Positions 16,332-24,778 of a DNA stretch of 64,000 bases are shown here, one piece after another. Origin of the DNA: Anaerolineales bacterium (GTDB taxonomy: Bacteria; Chloroflexota; Anaerolineae; Anaerolineales; Villigracilaceae); assembly GCA_023382595.1 (NCBI GenBank), contig JAHDWB010000001.1, positions 248,001 through 312,000 on the forward strand, in the 5' to 3' direction. Each line of letters opens with the position of its first letter. Within the stretch, counting starts at the first letter, position 1. Under the pieces are notes generated by a model, which saw only the letters and a program-made list of their open reading frames with translations, made no database searches and was not told the origin of the DNA. The position numbers were made by a program, and so were the translations under genes.

Positions 16332-18229
16332 CCAGACATCACCGGCAAACGCACATAGAACGATGCGCCTTTACCTTCTTCGCTTTCCAGCCAGATGCGT
16401 CCGCCATGTTGATCCACGATCTGCATCACGGCAGAAAGTCCCAGGCCCGTGCCGCCCTTCCCGCCTTTGGTGGTGAAGAACGAGACCCAGATCTTTTCCT
16501 GAATCTCCTTCGGGATGCCGGGACCATTGTCACGCACCAACACTTGCACAAAATTCGGGTCTTCATCGCGGCAGCCTGCCACCACGATCTTTGGGGTCGG
16601 TATGTGAGCGTTTATCAACGCCTCCCAGGCATTTTTGATCAGATTGTTAAAAACCTGTTCCACCTGGCGCGCATCCGCATACGCGAGCGGCATATCGTCC
16701 GACCAGCCCATCTCCACCACGCCTTCGGGCAAGCCCATACTCGCCACGGTCTTCGAGATCATTTCGCTGAGCGAAACGTTCTCCGTCTTCCGCTGGCGCG
16801 CAGGTCCGATCAACCCTTCCTTGATCTCAAGGATCGTGTTCGCGCTGGTTTCGGCGATATCCAAATCTTCCATCAAGGATTCCACGCTGACCAACGCCAG
16901 CAGGCGATTCGGTTTCATAGCGGACATTTCATCGAGGACGGCTTTCAGGTCAATGCCGAGCGCTTCCGCCTCTTCCCTGACTGTTTGAACTGCCACTCGG
17001 ACCGATTCATTTTCCAACGCCGACGCATCCGCTCCCGCCGCTAAAGCAAGCAGATAGCGGACATCCTCACGCACGCGCTGAACGCTCCCGGGGATCGGCG
17101 CGGCTTTGTTCCCCACCCAGTGGATGGCTTCGCCCGTCGCTGTGGCAATCGCTTCGTAAGTCTTCGTGCGCAGGATCTCTGCATTCGCGGATTCGAGTTT
17201 CTTCATCAATTGCGCGTTGTTGATAGCAATTGCCACCTGCTCCGCCATCACCTGCAGGGACGTGATGTCATCTTCGGAGAAGGCATTCAACTGATTGCTT
17301 TGCACGGTCAATGCGCCGAGCGGGATCGAATCCACTATCAGCGGGAGAGCCATTTCAGAACGGGTATCAGGCAGAAAGGGATTCTTGAAGCGCGATTCAT
17401 CGCCTGCCGCATCCAATGCGATCTGCGGCTGTTGGTCCAGGATCGCCCTGCCGATCATGGATTTGTGATCCACGGGCAGACGGTATTGGGCGGCAACCAT
17501 GTTGCGTCCCGCTTTTCCAAAACCGGCACGCAGGACCGCCCACTTGCTGTCGTCTGAAACGAGGAAGATGCCCGAATAATAAAAGTCGAACTCGGCGCAA
17601 ATGATGTTGACCGTGTGTTTGAGCAGTCCATCCAGATTCAAAATGGAGGTGACCATTTGCCCGACGCGCGCGGCGGTTTCGAGCAGGCGATGCCTGCGTT
17701 CGAGCATGGCAAACATGCGTTCGTTCTGTTGAAGCAGATGCTTGTTCTTTTCCAGCGCGCTGCTCAATTGACGGATGTTATCTTCGAGCCGCTCGACCAA
17801 CTCCTGCTGGTATGCCTGCAAATACTCCTCGGGATGGTCGAGTTTTTCCACCTTGCCGCGCAGATATTCATCCACCAGACTGGCGAAACTATCATCGATC
17901 GGTTTCAGGATGAAGCCCACCGCTCCCGCCGCCAGCGCCCGTTCCCGCGCACCAGCGGATGTATCGCCCGAAATAATGACGATGGGCGTGTTCGGCAACA
18001 TCTTCTTGAGGCGCGTCGCCGCTTCACTGCCCGACATGTGCGGAAGATTGTGGTCGAGCAGGATCAAACTGGGATTGGTCTCTTCCGCCAACTGCAATCC
18101 ATCCAGCGGATTGGACGCCTCCAGCACAACGAACTTATCCGCAAGCAAACGCCGCACGAGCGAACGGGATTCGTCGCTGTCATCGATAAAAAGCACTTGC
18201 GGGAGTTTGCGCGGGTCGGATGCTGACAT
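16325..18229 (-). CDS. Histidine kinase, receiver-coiled coil-GAF-HATPase
   Basis: A 634-residue soluble kinase with the domains in the order receiver (residues 10-125: VLFIDDSDES, ILLDHNLPHMSG, FILKPIDD), a coiled-coil linker to about 175, one GAF domain (about 180-340, with NPFLPDTRSEMALPL as in the neighbouring kinase), a dimerisation helix with GEAIHWVGNK, and an ATPase domain (N-box NNLIKNAWEAL, G1 RDNGPGI, F-box VSFFTTKGGKGGTGLGLS). An N-terminal receiver suggests it receives signal from another kinase before acting. The stop codon comes from the inserted repeat, so the native C-terminus may be slightly altered. Confidence 0.9.
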   Translation of the reverse strand: MSASDPRKLPQVLFIDDSDESRSLVRRLLADKFVVLEASNPLDGLQLAEETNPSLILLDHNLPHMSGSEAATRLKKMLPNTPIVIISGDTSAGARERALAAGAVGFILKPIDDSFASLVDEYLRGKVEKLDHPEEYLQAYQQELVERLEDNIRQLSSALEKNKHLLQQNERMFAMLERRHRLLETAARVGQMVTSILNLDGLLKHTVNIICAEFDFYYSGIFLVSDDSKWAVLRAGFGKAGRNMVAAQYRLPVDHKSMIGRAILDQQPQIALDAAGDESRFKNPFLPDTRSEMALPLIVDSIPLGALTVQSNQLNAFSEDDITSLQVMAEQVAIAINNAQLMKKLESANAEILRTKTYEAIATATGEAIHWVGNKAAPIPGSVQRVREDVRYLLALAAGADASALENESVRVAVQTVREEAEALGIDLKAVLDEMSAMKPNRLLALVSVESLMEDLDIAETSANTILEIKEGLIGPARQRKTENVSLSEMISKTVASMGLPEGVVEMGWSDDMPLAYADARQVEQVFNNLIKNAWEALINAHIPTPKIVVAGCRDEDPNFVQVLVRDNGPGIPKEIQEKIWVSFFTTKGGKGGTGLGLSAVMQIVDQHGGRIWLESEEGKGASFYVRLPVMSGG

Positions 18230-18253
18230 AGCTGACAGTAAAGTGTTAAAAAT

Positions 18254-19294
18254 TTACGGGGTTGGAGTCGCTAAAAGAACAATCCAAGGTAATTCTTCCG
18301 GGTGACTTTGTCTCCATCGCAAACGGCTCACTAACTCCTGAAAATGTATTATTCCACCAAAATATCGTTCCTGTACTTCCAATGGAAATTTTTCACGAAT
18401 CTCTGAAGGAAAGTCGATAATATCATTTTCCACATTGTAAGCAAACCCATTTTGATCGATATTGATTATCGCAAGTCCTTCTAACCATCCGGAACGATAT
18501 ATCTCTGCACATATAACCCATGTATAAATTTCTTGATCTGTCTGCTCTAAGATTTCCCACTCGCACACGACTCTTTCTGACGGAACGTAGGAGAGAAAAG
18601 ACTGGGCAAGGATCGTTTGATATTGTTTCCATCTAGCCACTTGAATGGCGTTGGGTGATACGATAGGAATGACTGGTTGGGTTGGTTGTATTGACAATGT
18701 ATTAAAGACTACCAACGGCGGTTCTTCTGGATGTCCACGCCTCCAACGCAATCGATCTGACAGATCATGGGTGTATTCTGATCGCCCAAATATTCTCTCC
18801 TGCACATCGGGGGGAAACATACGACGAATGTCCTCAGCATAAGCAGATCCTGATCCAGGAATTTCCGCCTTAATAACGGAACCATCAGCTCTGATATGAA
18901 TTACAGCAGGAATCGATGCCTTGGAAGGAGAGGAAGAATAGATACCCGCACATAACGCCGCTACATATACCTCTTGTTCAGCCCACCCTAAAATTCTCCA
19001 CTCACAGACAACCTCTTCTGGAGAAAGGTAGGAGCGAAAGAACGCTTGAGCTAACGCGTCTTCATATTCCCTCCATCGTTCCACCTGTGTTGGATCAGGC
19101 GTGATCACAGAAAAAACAGGCTCCGTCGGCATTGGAGATGAGGTGAAAGTGACAGGCACCATGGTTGTCGTAGGAACTACAGTTGTTTCAACCGTAGCAG
19201 AGATTGGTGTGTTCGTTGAAACAGGTACATCTGAGGATGGCGCACAAGCCGAAAAAATAAAAACCAACATCCCAATGAGTACAACATTTTTCAT
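18254..19294 (-). CDS. Lipoprotein with two tandem copies of an unrecognised domain
   Basis: The N-terminus MKNVVLIGMLVFIFSAC is a lipoprotein signal with Cys17 as the lipidated residue, followed by a Ser/Thr/Pro-rich linker. The rest is a duplication: residues 65-197 and 213-342 share W-(K/R)-x-Y, AQ(A/S)F, VVCEW, a second Cys about 16 residues on, FP..(V)QER(I/Y)FG and LRWR..HPEE. The paired cysteines in each copy could form disulfides. I do not recognise the domain. The start overlaps the stop of the ATPase gene by ATGA, so it is part of the exporter operon and may be its extracytoplasmic sensor or substrate-binding part (inference). The gene is more AT-rich than its neighbours. Confidence 0.75.
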   Translation of the reverse strand: MKNVVLIGMLVFIFSACAPSSDVPVSTNTPISATVETTVVPTTTMVPVTFTSSPMPTEPVFSVITPDPTQVERWREYEDALAQAFFRSYLSPEEVVCEWRILGWAEQEVYVAALCAGIYSSSPSKASIPAVIHIRADGSVIKAEIPGSGSAYAEDIRRMFPPDVQERIFGRSEYTHDLSDRLRWRRGHPEEPPLVVFNTLSIQPTQPVIPIVSPNAIQVARWKQYQTILAQSFLSYVPSERVVCEWEILEQTDQEIYTWVICAEIYRSGWLEGLAIINIDQNGFAYNVENDIIDFPSEIREKFPLEVQERYFGGIIHFQELVSRLRWRQSHPEELPWIVLLATPTP

Positions 19295-20451
19295 GTTTTT
19301 CTCCTCTTCCGCGGATCTGCCATGCGGTGTTCCTCGAGCCGTTTCTGGACGATCTTGCCCAATGCCTCGGCGGTGATGGGAGATTGATCCATCACACGCA
19401 GGAAATCAGTACGGGGAATCATGAGCGTTTCTACAGGTTTGGCTCCAGCGCGGACGTTGGCGATCGCTTTGCCGCCACGCATCAATTCCACATCGCCGAA
19501 AAACTGGTCTTTGCCGAGTTTTGCGAGAATGGTCTCCTTGCTGCGCGGTTTCTCCAGCACGGCTTCCACTTCGCCGGAGCGGATCAGGAAGAAGTAATCC
19601 ACGCTGGCGTCGCGCGAAAGGATGGTCTCGCGCGGCTGGTAGATGCGCCGTTCGGCGATCTTGGTGAATTCCAACATGTGGCGGTGGCGCAGTTGCGGAA
19701 GTCCGCGTGAGATGGTTTCGTCGATCAATTCGCCGTCGGAAAGGATGATGTTGCGGTCTGTGCGCGAGGTCAACGATGGGTCATGCGTGACCATCACGAT
19801 GGTCTTGCCCTGCGAGACAAAATGCTGGAACAGTTCAATGATGGTATCGGACGATCTCGTATCGAGATTACCGGTCGGTTCGTCGGCGATCAGCAAGGGC
19901 GGGTCACACGCCATGGCGCGGGCGATGGCGGCAAGTTGTTGTTGTCCTGTGGAAACCAGCACGGGAAGTTTGTTGGCAAATTTATCCAAGCCGACCAGCT
20001 CGAGCAATTCCATCGCGCGGTCGGGACGCTCATCGAAGTCGTACATGTCCACATAATCCATCGGGAGCATGACGTTTTCGAGCAAGGTCAGCATGGGTAA
20101 TAACTGGAAGAACTGAAAGACGATGCCGAGATTTTTTCCGCGCCATTTCGAGCGCGCGCTTTCGCTCACGCCGGAATAAATATCATTGTGATTGACAATC
20201 ACCTGCCCCGCGCTGGGGTGGTCGATACCGGTGATCATGTTCAGCAGGGTGGATTTTCCGCTGCCCGATTTGCCGACAATGGAAACGAATTCGCCGCGAT
20301 TGATGGTCAAGTCCACGCCTTTGAGGACTGTGAATTCACCCGCCGCATTCGAGAAGCGCTTGACCACGCCGCGCATTTCGATGATCGCTTCGGGGGCGGC
20401 ATCCGCCACATGGACGGGAGCAGATTTGGGCTGAGTCCGACGCGAAGTCAT
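19291..20451 (-). CDS. LolD/MacB-type ABC ATPase fused to cyclic-nucleotide-binding domain
   Basis: Residues about 22-250 are an ABC ATPase: Walker A GKSGSGKST, Q-loop, Walker B LLIADEPTGNLD and switch His in VMVTHD. The signature motif is LVSTGQQQ instead of LSGGQ, a notable change. Residues about 265-386 match a cyclic-nucleotide-binding (CRP-like) beta roll: ETILSRDASVDYFFLIRSGEVE, then FFGDVELMRGGKAIANVRA. Such a fusion could gate transport by a small ligand, although the Arg and Glu of a classical cAMP site are not clearly conserved. It overlaps both neighbours by 4 bases (ATGA), so translation is coupled. Confidence 0.88.
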   Translation of the reverse strand: MTSRRTQPKSAPVHVADAAPEAIIEMRGVVKRFSNAAGEFTVLKGVDLTINRGEFVSIVGKSGSGKSTLLNMITGIDHPSAGQVIVNHNDIYSGVSESARSKWRGKNLGIVFQFFQLLPMLTLLENVMLPMDYVDMYDFDERPDRAMELLELVGLDKFANKLPVLVSTGQQQLAAIARAMACDPPLLIADEPTGNLDTRSSDTIIELFQHFVSQGKTIVMVTHDPSLTSRTDRNIILSDGELIDETISRGLPQLRHRHMLEFTKIAERRIYQPRETILSRDASVDYFFLIRSGEVEAVLEKPRSKETILAKLGKDQFFGDVELMRGGKAIANVRAGAKPVETLMIPRTDFLRVMDQSPITAEALGKIVQKRLEEHRMADPRKRRKT

Positions 20452-21182
20452 TTCCTACGGCTCCTCTTCGTCTTTGTGTCTGGTGCCACATCTGTGACCA
20501 GTTCCCCGTCTGCAAGCGTTAGACAGCGCGAGAAGCGGCTTGCCAGCCCCATCTCGTGCGTGACCATGATGATGGTCTTGCCGCGCTCCGTGACAAGGTG
20601 CTCGAAGACGTCAAAGATGTGGTCGGCGGTGACAGAATCCAAACTGCCGGTCGGTTCATCCGCGACGAGAATATCGGGGTCGTTTGCCAGCGCGCGGGCG
20701 ATGGCGACGCGCTGCTGTTGCCCGCCCGAAATAAAAGCAGGCAGTTTGCTGGCATGCTCTTCCAATTCGACAAGTTTCAGGAGTTCGATGGCGCGGTCGC
20801 GCGACTCGCGCGGCTTGAAATTTCCGGCAAGATCCATCGGCAAGGTGATGTTCTCGACCAGTGTCAGCATCGGCAAAAGCTGGAACGATTGATAGACAAC
20901 ACCCATCGTCCGCCCGCGCCAGAGCGAGAGCGAATCTTCGTCAAGGTCGTGTACCGAGACCTGTTGTCCGCCCGAACGCACAACCACTTCGCCGCTGGTC
21001 AAATCGTCCACGCCGTTGATCATGTTCAACAGGGTGGATTTCCCCGCGCCAGATTTTCCAACAATTCCCAAAAATTCACCCGTGTTCACGGTCAGGTCGA
21101 TGTTCCTTAATGCCGGAAATTCCCCCGCCGCGGTGGAGTAGGTCTTGCTTACATTCTTCAATTCAACAATGAAATCAGCCAT
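20448..21182 (-). CDS. LolD/MacB-type ABC transporter ATP-binding protein
   Basis: A complete 244-residue ABC ATPase with Walker A GKSGAGKST, an ISGGQQQRVAIARAL signature, Walker B ILVADEPTGSLD and switch His in VTHEMG. It belongs to the LolD/MacB/FtsE group that pairs with FtsX-like permeases. Because its signature is canonical and that of the next gene is not, the two may form a heterodimer with one degenerate site (inference). The ATG at 21182 is preferred to a TTG four codons upstream. TAAAAT lies 15-20 bases before it and is the likely -10 box of the eight-gene run. Confidence 0.92.
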   Translation of the reverse strand: MADFIVELKNVSKTYSTAAGEFPALRNIDLTVNTGEFLGIVGKSGAGKSTLLNMINGVDDLTSGEVVVRSGGQQVSVHDLDEDSLSLWRGRTMGVVYQSFQLLPMLTLVENITLPMDLAGNFKPRESRDRAIELLKLVELEEHASKLPAFISGGQQQRVAIARALANDPDILVADEPTGSLDSVTADHIFDVFEHLVTERGKTIIMVTHEMGLASRFSRCLTLADGELVTDVAPDTKTKRSRRK

Positions 21183-21322
21183 AGGTTTAACCAATTAATT
21201 TTACCCCCTTTGTGCAATGTGGCGCAAAAGGCTTATTTGCAATTTATTTTCATTTGCTTTGCAACAAGCCACAGCGGCTATACCGCACCGCGCGGCTCTC
21301 TCCTGCAACCACGAATATGCGG

Positions 21323-21359
21323 AACGAACGGGACTGGCGCAATGCCAGTCCCGTTCGTT
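21323..21359. terminator. Long perfect hairpin downstream of ABC-2 permease
   Basis: A 16-bp inverted repeat AACGAACGGGACTGGC with loop GCAAT. It follows the permease stop on the minus strand. The U tract is short, so it may be a weak terminator or a 3'-end stabiliser. The rest of 21183-21322 holds no gene that can be supported. Confidence 0.55.
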
Positions 21360-21367
21360 TCATCGTT

Positions 21368-22102
21368 TCAGTCCAGTATCAGTTTGCTTCGCTGGAATAA
21401 CCGTCTTGCAATAGTAATCAGGATCAACTCCACTCCCAGCAGAAACAACGCCAACCAGACCGCAATCTGTACAGGCTGGGCATTCTGCAGCATCGTTTCC
21501 GCCGAGTTCAGCCACGCGCGAGGGATGAATTGAACAAACAGGAACGGCAGGAATAAAACAAGCATGCCGGCGCTCATCATCTGCTGCGCCTGGCGGACAC
21601 TTCCCGCGCGGAGCGACACCAACACACCAATGCACCCCGAAAGCCCGGAGATGAGGAGGCTGAATACCAGCGCGCCTACAAACAGCTCCAACGGATAGAA
21701 CAGCAGACCGCCGTCCCGAAAGCCGATGTTGACCGTGACGAGGCTGACGATCATGATGACCCAAGTCAGCGTGAAGCCGTAGGTCAGCGCCGCCAGCAGT
21801 TTGCCAAAGAGAATGGATTGGTCGGACAGACGCGTTGCCAGCAATGCTTCGAGCGTGTGGCGCTCGCGTTCGCCCGCGAACAGGTCGGCGACGATGCCTG
21901 AGACCCACAGGAACGGCATCCAACCCCAGACCATGATGTTTATCGGCGAGGTCACCCATTCACGTCCGTTCTGCATGGGGATGACGACGCCGAAGATGAC
22001 GAGCAGGACGAGCAGGCTGTATTTGCTCCGTCCGCGCGTGTCGCCGAACGCAAGGACCTCACGCAGTTCCTTGCCAGCTACTGTCAAAATATCCGCGATC
22101 AT
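21368..22102 (-). CDS. ABC-2 type transporter permease
   Basis: A 244-residue integral membrane protein with about six helices. Conserved ABC-2 features are the amphipathic start VAGKELREVLAFGDTRGRS and the cytoplasmic AGERERHTLEALLATRLSD (the elbow-helix motif GERE..TLE). It is encoded with an ATPase whose stop overlaps its ATG by 4 bases, so the two form one exporter of the ABC-2 kind (drug, lipid or polymer export; substrate not deducible). Confidence 0.9.
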   Translation of the reverse strand: MIADILTVAGKELREVLAFGDTRGRSKYSLLVLLVIFGVVIPMQNGREWVTSPINIMVWGWMPFLWVSGIVADLFAGERERHTLEALLATRLSDQSILFGKLLAALTYGFTLTWVIMIVSLVTVNIGFRDGGLLFYPLELFVGALVFSLLISGLSGCIGVLVSLRAGSVRQAQQMMSAGMLVLFLPFLFVQFIPRAWLNSAETMLQNAQPVQIAVWLALFLLGVELILITIARRLFQRSKLILD

Positions 22103-23037
22103 TCCTCGCCTCCTTTTTCTTCCTCGACCAGACGCAGGAAGACATCTTCCAGATCTGCCTTTTCTTTTCTCACCTCGTCAATCTGCACGCCCGCTCCAAC
22201 CAGCTTCGCAACGATCTCGTGCGAGCGCGACAAATCGTTCAAGTCCATGACCAGTTTGCCGTTTTGTGACTGTATTTTGTTGACCAGTGTACTGCGCTTT
22301 ACGTCTTCAACAACCTGCGAGGTGATGCCCTGCCCGGTCACATACAGCCGCGGCGCAGAGGTCTTCGAGCGCAAGTCAGAAGGACTGCCCACCGCCAGCA
22401 AATGTCCATGATTGATAACGCCAACCTGATCGCATAACTTTTCCGCCTCGGCAAGATTGTGCGTGGTGAGAAAGATCGTCACGCCTTCCTGCCTGACCAA
22501 CGTTTCCAAATCTTCCCGCAAAGCGGATGAGGCGACAGGGTCCAAGCCAGCGGTCGGCTCGTCGAGAAAGACCAGTTCCGGGCGGTGCATGAGCGTCCGT
22601 GCTACAGCGAGTTTCTGCTTCATGCCGCGGCTCCAGCGTCCGATGGGCTCCGCGCGCCGGTCGAACAGATCCAGCGGCTCGAGCAGTTCGCGGACGCGCT
22701 TGTCGCGGTCCGCCTTGGACATGTGCCAGATGCGCCCGTAGTAGTCGAGATTCTCCGCCGCGGACAGGCGCTCATATAAGCCGTGATGCTCGAGCAGGGC
22801 GCCGCATCGCACGCGGACCTCGTCGGGCTGTTTCCTCGTATCGAAGCCTAGCACCTGCGCCGAGCCCTGATCCGCATCCAGCAGACCGAGCAGCAGGCGG
22901 ATGGTCGTCGTCTTACCCGAACCGTTGGGACCGAGAAAACCGAAGACCGTGCCGCGCGGGATTTCCAACGTCAGCCGGTCAATCGCTTTCAGGTTTCCGA
23001 ATGAACGTGTAAGTTGATTGGTTTGTATTGCATTCAT
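22099..23037 (-). CDS. ABC transporter ATP-binding protein (ABC-2 exporter)
   Basis: About 312 residues with Walker A GPNGSGKTTTIRLLLGLL, signature WSRGMKQKLAVARTL, Walker B LVFLDEPTAGLDP, switch His in TTHNLAEAE, and the C-terminal extension (about 220-312) typical of CcmA/DrrA-type ATPases. The ATG at 23037 is preferred; a GTG two codons earlier is also in frame. It follows the small regulator gene at once and overlaps the permease start by ATGA. Confidence 0.92.
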   Translation of the reverse strand: MNAIQTNQLTRSFGNLKAIDRLTLEIPRGTVFGFLGPNGSGKTTTIRLLLGLLDADQGSAQVLGFDTRKQPDEVRVRCGALLEHHGLYERLSAAENLDYYGRIWHMSKADRDKRVRELLEPLDLFDRRAEPIGRWSRGMKQKLAVARTLMHRPELVFLDEPTAGLDPVASSALREDLETLVRQEGVTIFLTTHNLAEAEKLCDQVGVINHGHLLAVGSPSDLRSKTSAPRLYVTGQGITSQVVEDVKRSTLVNKIQSQNGKLVMDLNDLSRSHEIVAKLVGAGVQIDEVRKEKADLEDVFLRLVEEEKGGEE

Positions 23038-23043
23038 TTTCAC

Positions 23044-23355
23044 CTACTGTTTTGTCATTTTCATGAAATTCTGCAACTGCTGGCGGTATTGCGCCACCGC
23101 CTTCGCGCCCGCCGCCGTTAATTTGCAGACGGTCAACGGCAGTTTGCCTGTGAAGGTCTTTTGTATCTTTACGTAACCGGCGTCTTCGAGTTTGCTTAGG
23201 TGCGCGGACAGATTGCCCTTGGTCAGCCCCGTCTCGCGCTGCAGGAAGAGGAAATCCGCGCTCTCGACCGAGGAGAGGATCGTCACGATCAGCAGACGCG
23301 CCGGTTCGTGGATGAGGCGGTCCAGTTCGGTCACGCGGCGCAGGTCGTCAGTCAT
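23044..23355 (-). CDS. Winged-helix transcriptional regulator (ArsR/MarR-like)
   Basis: A 103-residue single-domain winged-helix protein of the small HTH_34 type: MTDDLRRVTELDRLIHEPAR, then SADFLFLQRETGLTKGNLS (helix-turn-helix), LSKLEDAGYVKIQ and a wing with KLPLTVCKLTAAGAKAV. GGAGG lies 6 bases before the ATG at 23355. It is encoded between a membrane protein and the exporter genes, and probably represses its own operon through the palindrome at 23998-24030 (inference). Confidence 0.88.
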   Translation of the reverse strand: MTDDLRRVTELDRLIHEPARLLIVTILSSVESADFLFLQRETGLTKGNLSAHLSKLEDAGYVKIQKTFTGKLPLTVCKLTAAGAKAVAQYRQQLQNFMKMTKQ

Positions 23356-23986
23356 CGCCACCCTCCCTCGGTAGAGGATTTTCCCTCAGGTAGCGGAACA
23401 GCACCACCCCGCCCGAGACAATCACGGCAAGTCCCATCAAGCCGTAGAATGCCGCCAGGGCATAGGCGTTCGGCAGTTTGCCGAGGCACAACACCACTCC
23501 CAATATCGCGGAAACCCCGCCGAGGAGATAGAAGCGCTGGACGCCGTAGGATTTTCCGCGCAGGAGGACGAACACCGCACCGACCACGACTCCCGTCACG
23601 AGAACCGTCGAATCGACAATTTGAATTGACCTCGCCAGTTGGACCATCAGGAAAGCCATGACCATCGCAAACGCCATTGCGAAGGTCCGCACGCGGATGG
23701 CGTGTTTTTTGTCAACCCGATATTCGACATATCCCGTCCGCGGATAGGTGAGACGGGTTTTCAGCGCCGTCACCAGCCAGCGGACGCCGAAAATCCCTGC
23801 GATCATCACCAGCACCAGGCTACCTTGAAGGATGACGCTCAAGAGGTTGCTTTCGCCGAGGAATTGCTGTATGCCGAAGTACGCGGCGAGCAGGAGGAAC
23901 ATCCCGCCGCCCGCCAGCTCCCCGATCCCGTCCGAGAACCAATAGCGCTTGACGCGCTGTTCGACATCCGTAAATTTATCGTTCAT
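23348..23986 (-). CDS. Multi-pass membrane protein of exporter operon
   Basis: From the ATG at 23986 (AAGGAG 7 bases upstream) the 212-residue product has six hydrophobic helices, in pairs near residues 30-75, 105-150 and 160-205. A charged loop RLTYPRTGYVEYRVDKKHAIR lies in the middle (given here across its ends; the key part is YPRTGYVEYR). It has no recognised catalytic motif. Similar proteins are found beside HTH_34 regulators and ABC-2 exporters. First gene of its operon; its end overlaps the regulator gene. Confidence 0.65.
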   Translation of the reverse strand: MNDKFTDVEQRVKRYWFSDGIGELAGGGMFLLLAAYFGIQQFLGESNLLSVILQGSLVLVMIAGIFGVRWLVTALKTRLTYPRTGYVEYRVDKKHAIRVRTFAMAFAMVMAFLMVQLARSIQIVDSTVLVTGVVVGAVFVLLRGKSYGVQRFYLLGGVSAILGVVLCLGKLPNAYALAAFYGLMGLAVIVSGGVVLFRYLRENPLPREGGDD

Positions 23987-23997
23987 TTCTACTCCTT

Positions 23998-24030
23998 CGT
24001 AAACTGGTTTGTACCACAAACCAGTTTACG
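23998..24030. promoter_or_regulatory. Palindromic operator and promoter of ABC-2 exporter operon
   Basis: CGTAAACTGGTTTGT and its exact inverse ACAAACCAGTTTACG flank a 3-base centre, a 33-bp perfect palindrome. On the minus strand TATGAT (24034-24039) is placed so that the transcript would start near 24027, inside the palindrome, which lies just before the AAGGAG of the first gene. This placement is that of a repressor site; a 5'-leader hairpin is an alternative. Confidence 0.7.
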
Positions 24031-24104
24031 AAAATCATACTACCTTTATATGCCTGTGTCAAGATGGATAAAAAAGACCCGCTCGCTCGAACGGGTCTGG
24101 AAGT

Positions 24105-24776
24105 TCACTTTTGCAAGCAGCCGATCAACTGGCTGACCGCGCCTAGCGGTTCGTTTTGTGTGATCGCCAATATAGGAAAGATGCCAACTGAATACACCTC
24201 GCGGATATTTCCGGTCACCCAGCGCTTCGGAAGGAAGCCAATTGCATCGGATTCGGAACCCAAAACATCCGACATTTCCTGCGGATTGGATACCAGCCTC
24301 GCAAACGACGTGACGCTTCGGCTTTTCATCACAAACTGGTCAAACACCATCTGCAAATCCAACCCTGAGGCATACACCCACACCTGCACGGACTCATCCC
24401 CCTGCCCTGCGAATAATGCCTGCGCCTCTTCAAGCGTCAAGTTTTGAATTGAGCTTTCGCGATTCACCACAACGAGGATTTCATCTTCGTCTATTTGAAA
24501 TGTAGGAGAAACAAAATTTCCCGATTCGCCTATACGCAAGAAAATATCAGGGTTCTCGGCGTTAATTTCAACAAGGATGTTCTGCTCATTGGCACAGGCA
24601 AAGAGTTCACTCATCCACGGTTGGGCGGAGTCAGTGGTGTAGGCAGTAATTGTTTCAGCTGGGACGTTTGGCGTGGGAGATGCGCAGGAAGCAATAATGA
24701 AAGAGGATAGAAGAAAGAAATGTTGTACGAAAAACAGAAGGCGGGAAGCGTTCTGTGGTCTAACTTCCATTTTCAT
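24105..24776 (-). CDS. PstS-like substrate-binding lipoprotein, short
   Basis: The product of about 223 residues has a lipoprotein signal ending FIIASCASP and a domain resembling the phosphate-binding-protein-like fold: VPAETITAYTTDSAQPWMSEL, then ILVVVNRESSIQNLTLEEAQALF (the conserved L(S/T)xEEAxxLFxG motif) and AIGFLPKRWV. It is shorter than PstS and no transporter genes lie beside it. GGGAG lies 8 bases before the ATG at 24776, which is 2 bases past the M20 peptidase stop. The ligand is unknown. Confidence 0.7.
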   Translation of the reverse strand: MKMEVRPQNASRLLFFVQHFFLLSSFIIASCASPTPNVPAETITAYTTDSAQPWMSELFACANEQNILVEINAENPDIFLRIGESGNFVSPTFQIDEDEILVVVNRESSIQNLTLEEAQALFAGQGDESVQVWVYASGLDLQMVFDQFVMKSRSVTSFARLVSNPQEMSDVLGSESDAIGFLPKRWVTGNIREVYSVGIFPILAITQNEPLGAVSQLIGCLQK

Positions 24777-24778
24777 TT

